Shown here in pieces: positions 5,618 through 6,325 of a stretch of DNA of 6,325 nt (within the stretch, counting starts at the first letter, position 1; every line of letters starts with the position of its first letter). A program made the position numbers and the translations under genes. Source of the DNA: Bifidobacterium breve (GTDB taxonomy: Bacteria > Actinomycetota > Actinomycetes > Nanopelagicales > Nanopelagicaceae); NCBI GenBank assembly GCA_945866155.1, contig CAMBGL010000071.1:1-6325 (forward strand), written 5' to 3'. Under the pieces are notes generated by a model that saw only the letters and a list, made by a program, of their open reading frames with translations, was not told the DNA's origin and ran no database searches.

Positions 5618-6325
5618 TGCGCAGCCCCAATAAAGTGCGTTGATACTTCACTTGAAGCAACCACATCGGCAATGATTATAGAAATATTGTCAGGCGCACC
5701 ATTGATATAAGTGGCGTCGATAAGTGCCGTGATTGATTCATCTGCAGACTTCTTTTTCAATAAAGATTTTATCTCTTTATCACTGAGCACACTAGATAAA
5801 CCGTCACTACATACAATAAAGCGATCCTCTGCCTTTACATCAAAAATTTGCAAAACTGGTGTCACGTTGCCATCTCCCATAAGTGCTTGCGTTAGCACTG
5901 AGCGCTGTGGATGATCACGAATATCTGCAAGGGTAATAGCGCCTTGATCTAAGAGCTCTTGCATAACTGTGTGATCGCAACTGAGTTGTTCAAAATCATT
6001 TCCACGCAAGCGGTAAGCGCGAGAATCACCAACATGTAAAAGAGCAACCTTCTCGCCGTAGAGCAAAAGCGCCGTCAATGTTGTACCCATTCCACGCACT
6101 TCAATTGCTTCGCGTGCATGCTCACCAATCTCGCTATCGATGGTGTGCAAAGAATTCTGCAAAAGATCTTCAATAGAGTCTGAATCAATCTCGGTACTAG
6201 ATAGAAGGGGAGTAAGTGAGGCCAAAGTCTTTATTGCAATCCGTGAGGCAACTTCGCCACCCGCATGACCGCCCATACCATCAGCAACTGCAATCAACTT
6301 TGCGGAAGTGAATCCCGAATCTTCA
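5614..6325 (-). CDS. pstP: PP2C-family Ser/Thr phosphatase PstP, N-terminus outside window
   Basis: PstP is a metal-dependent PP2C phosphatase that reverses phosphorylation by PknB-type kinases. The visible 236 residues start at EDSGFTSAKL, which aligns with about residue 24 of mycobacterial PstP, so roughly 25 residues and the true start lie beyond 6325. The TTG at 6297 (LIAVADGMGG) is internal and not a start. Metal-binding and core PP2C motifs are intact: ED at the visible N-terminus, ADGMGGHAGGEVAS, RGMGTTLTA, LLHVGDSRAYRLR, CDHTV, HPQRSVLTQALMG, IVCSDGLSSVLSD and GAPDNISIIIADV. The protein ends 15 residues after this last motif (VASSEVSTHFIGAAQ). It has no transmembrane helix or extracellular domain, whereas mycobacterial PstP has both. 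It is therefore predicted to be soluble. The TGA stop overlaps the pknB start by four bases, so kinase and phosphatase are co-expressed. Confidence 0.95.
   Translation of the reverse strand, partial: EDSGFTSAKLIAVADGMGGHAGGEVASRIAIKTLASLTPLLSSTEIDSDSIEDLLQNSLHTIDSEIGEHAREAIEVRGMGTTLTALLLYGEKVALLHVGDSRAYRLRGNDFEQLSCDHTVMQELLDQGAITLADIRDHPQRSVLTQALMGDGNVTPVLQIFDVKAEDRFIVCSDGLSSVLSDKEIKSLLKKKSADESITALIDATYINGAPDNISIIIADVVASSEVSTHFIGAAQ

Noticed and set aside
5903..5911. TGTGGATGA inside pstP, one mismatch from a DnaA box on the minus strand
   Set aside because: It is a single isolated copy in conserved coding sequence (around HPQRS) and is explained by codon constraint.
6295..6297. TTG as the start codon of pstP
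   Set aside because: The frame stays open upstream, and EDSGFTSAK before it aligns with the conserved N-terminal part of PP2C phosphatases. The real start is beyond the window edge.

Overview
The window is a slice of an actinobacterial chromosome from the conserved block that follows dnaA-gyrB. It is unusually AT-rich and compact for that phylum. The gene order gyrA, tRNA-Ile(GAT), tRNA-Ala(TGC), cyclophilin, rhomboid, crgA, trpG/pabA, pknB, pstP matches the corresponding region of Mycobacterium and Streptomyces, and CrgA is essentially restricted to Actinomycetota. The AT-rich codon use, very short intergenic gaps and missing accessory genes suggest a genome-streamlined actinobacterium, for example the freshwater acI / Nanopelagicales type. 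That placement is an inference from gene order and composition, not from a marker-gene search.

Layout. Positions 1-1677 (+) hold the 3' two thirds of gyrA (start outside the window). A 76-base gap with three consecutive stem-loops leads into tRNA-Ile (1754-1828) and tRNA-Ala (1842-1914). Then come ppiA (1964-2479, +) and a small rhomboid protease (2494-3048, +), 14 bases apart and probably co-transcribed. The 50-base convergent gap at 3049-3098 contains a cluster of three DnaA-box-like 9-mers. crgA (3099-3365) is on the minus strand, with a likely leaderless promoter. trpG/pabA (3440-4069, +) is divergent from crgA and starts with GTG behind a good ribosome binding site. pknB (4070-5617, -) abuts the trpG stop codon with zero spacing. 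pstP (5614-6325, -, N-terminus outside the window) overlaps the pknB start by four bases. No stretch longer than 300 bases lacks a gene.

How the genes work together. GyrA is a topoisomerase subunit. The tRNAs, cyclophilin and TrpG/PabA are housekeeping. CrgA, PknB and PstP form a cell-division and cell-wall module: PknB is a membrane Ser/Thr kinase with extracellular PASTA repeats, PstP is its counteracting PP2C phosphatase, and CrgA is a divisome membrane protein.

The main departures from textbook actinobacteria are these. rodA, pbpA and pknA are missing from between pstP and pknB. PstP ends right after its catalytic domain, without the usual membrane anchor. PknB has three PASTA repeats. 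The sortase and DUF881-type genes often found between crgA and trpG are absent. A tight DnaA-box cluster sits several kilobases from where oriC is expected. I saw no mobile element, CRISPR array or clearly novel multi-gene system.
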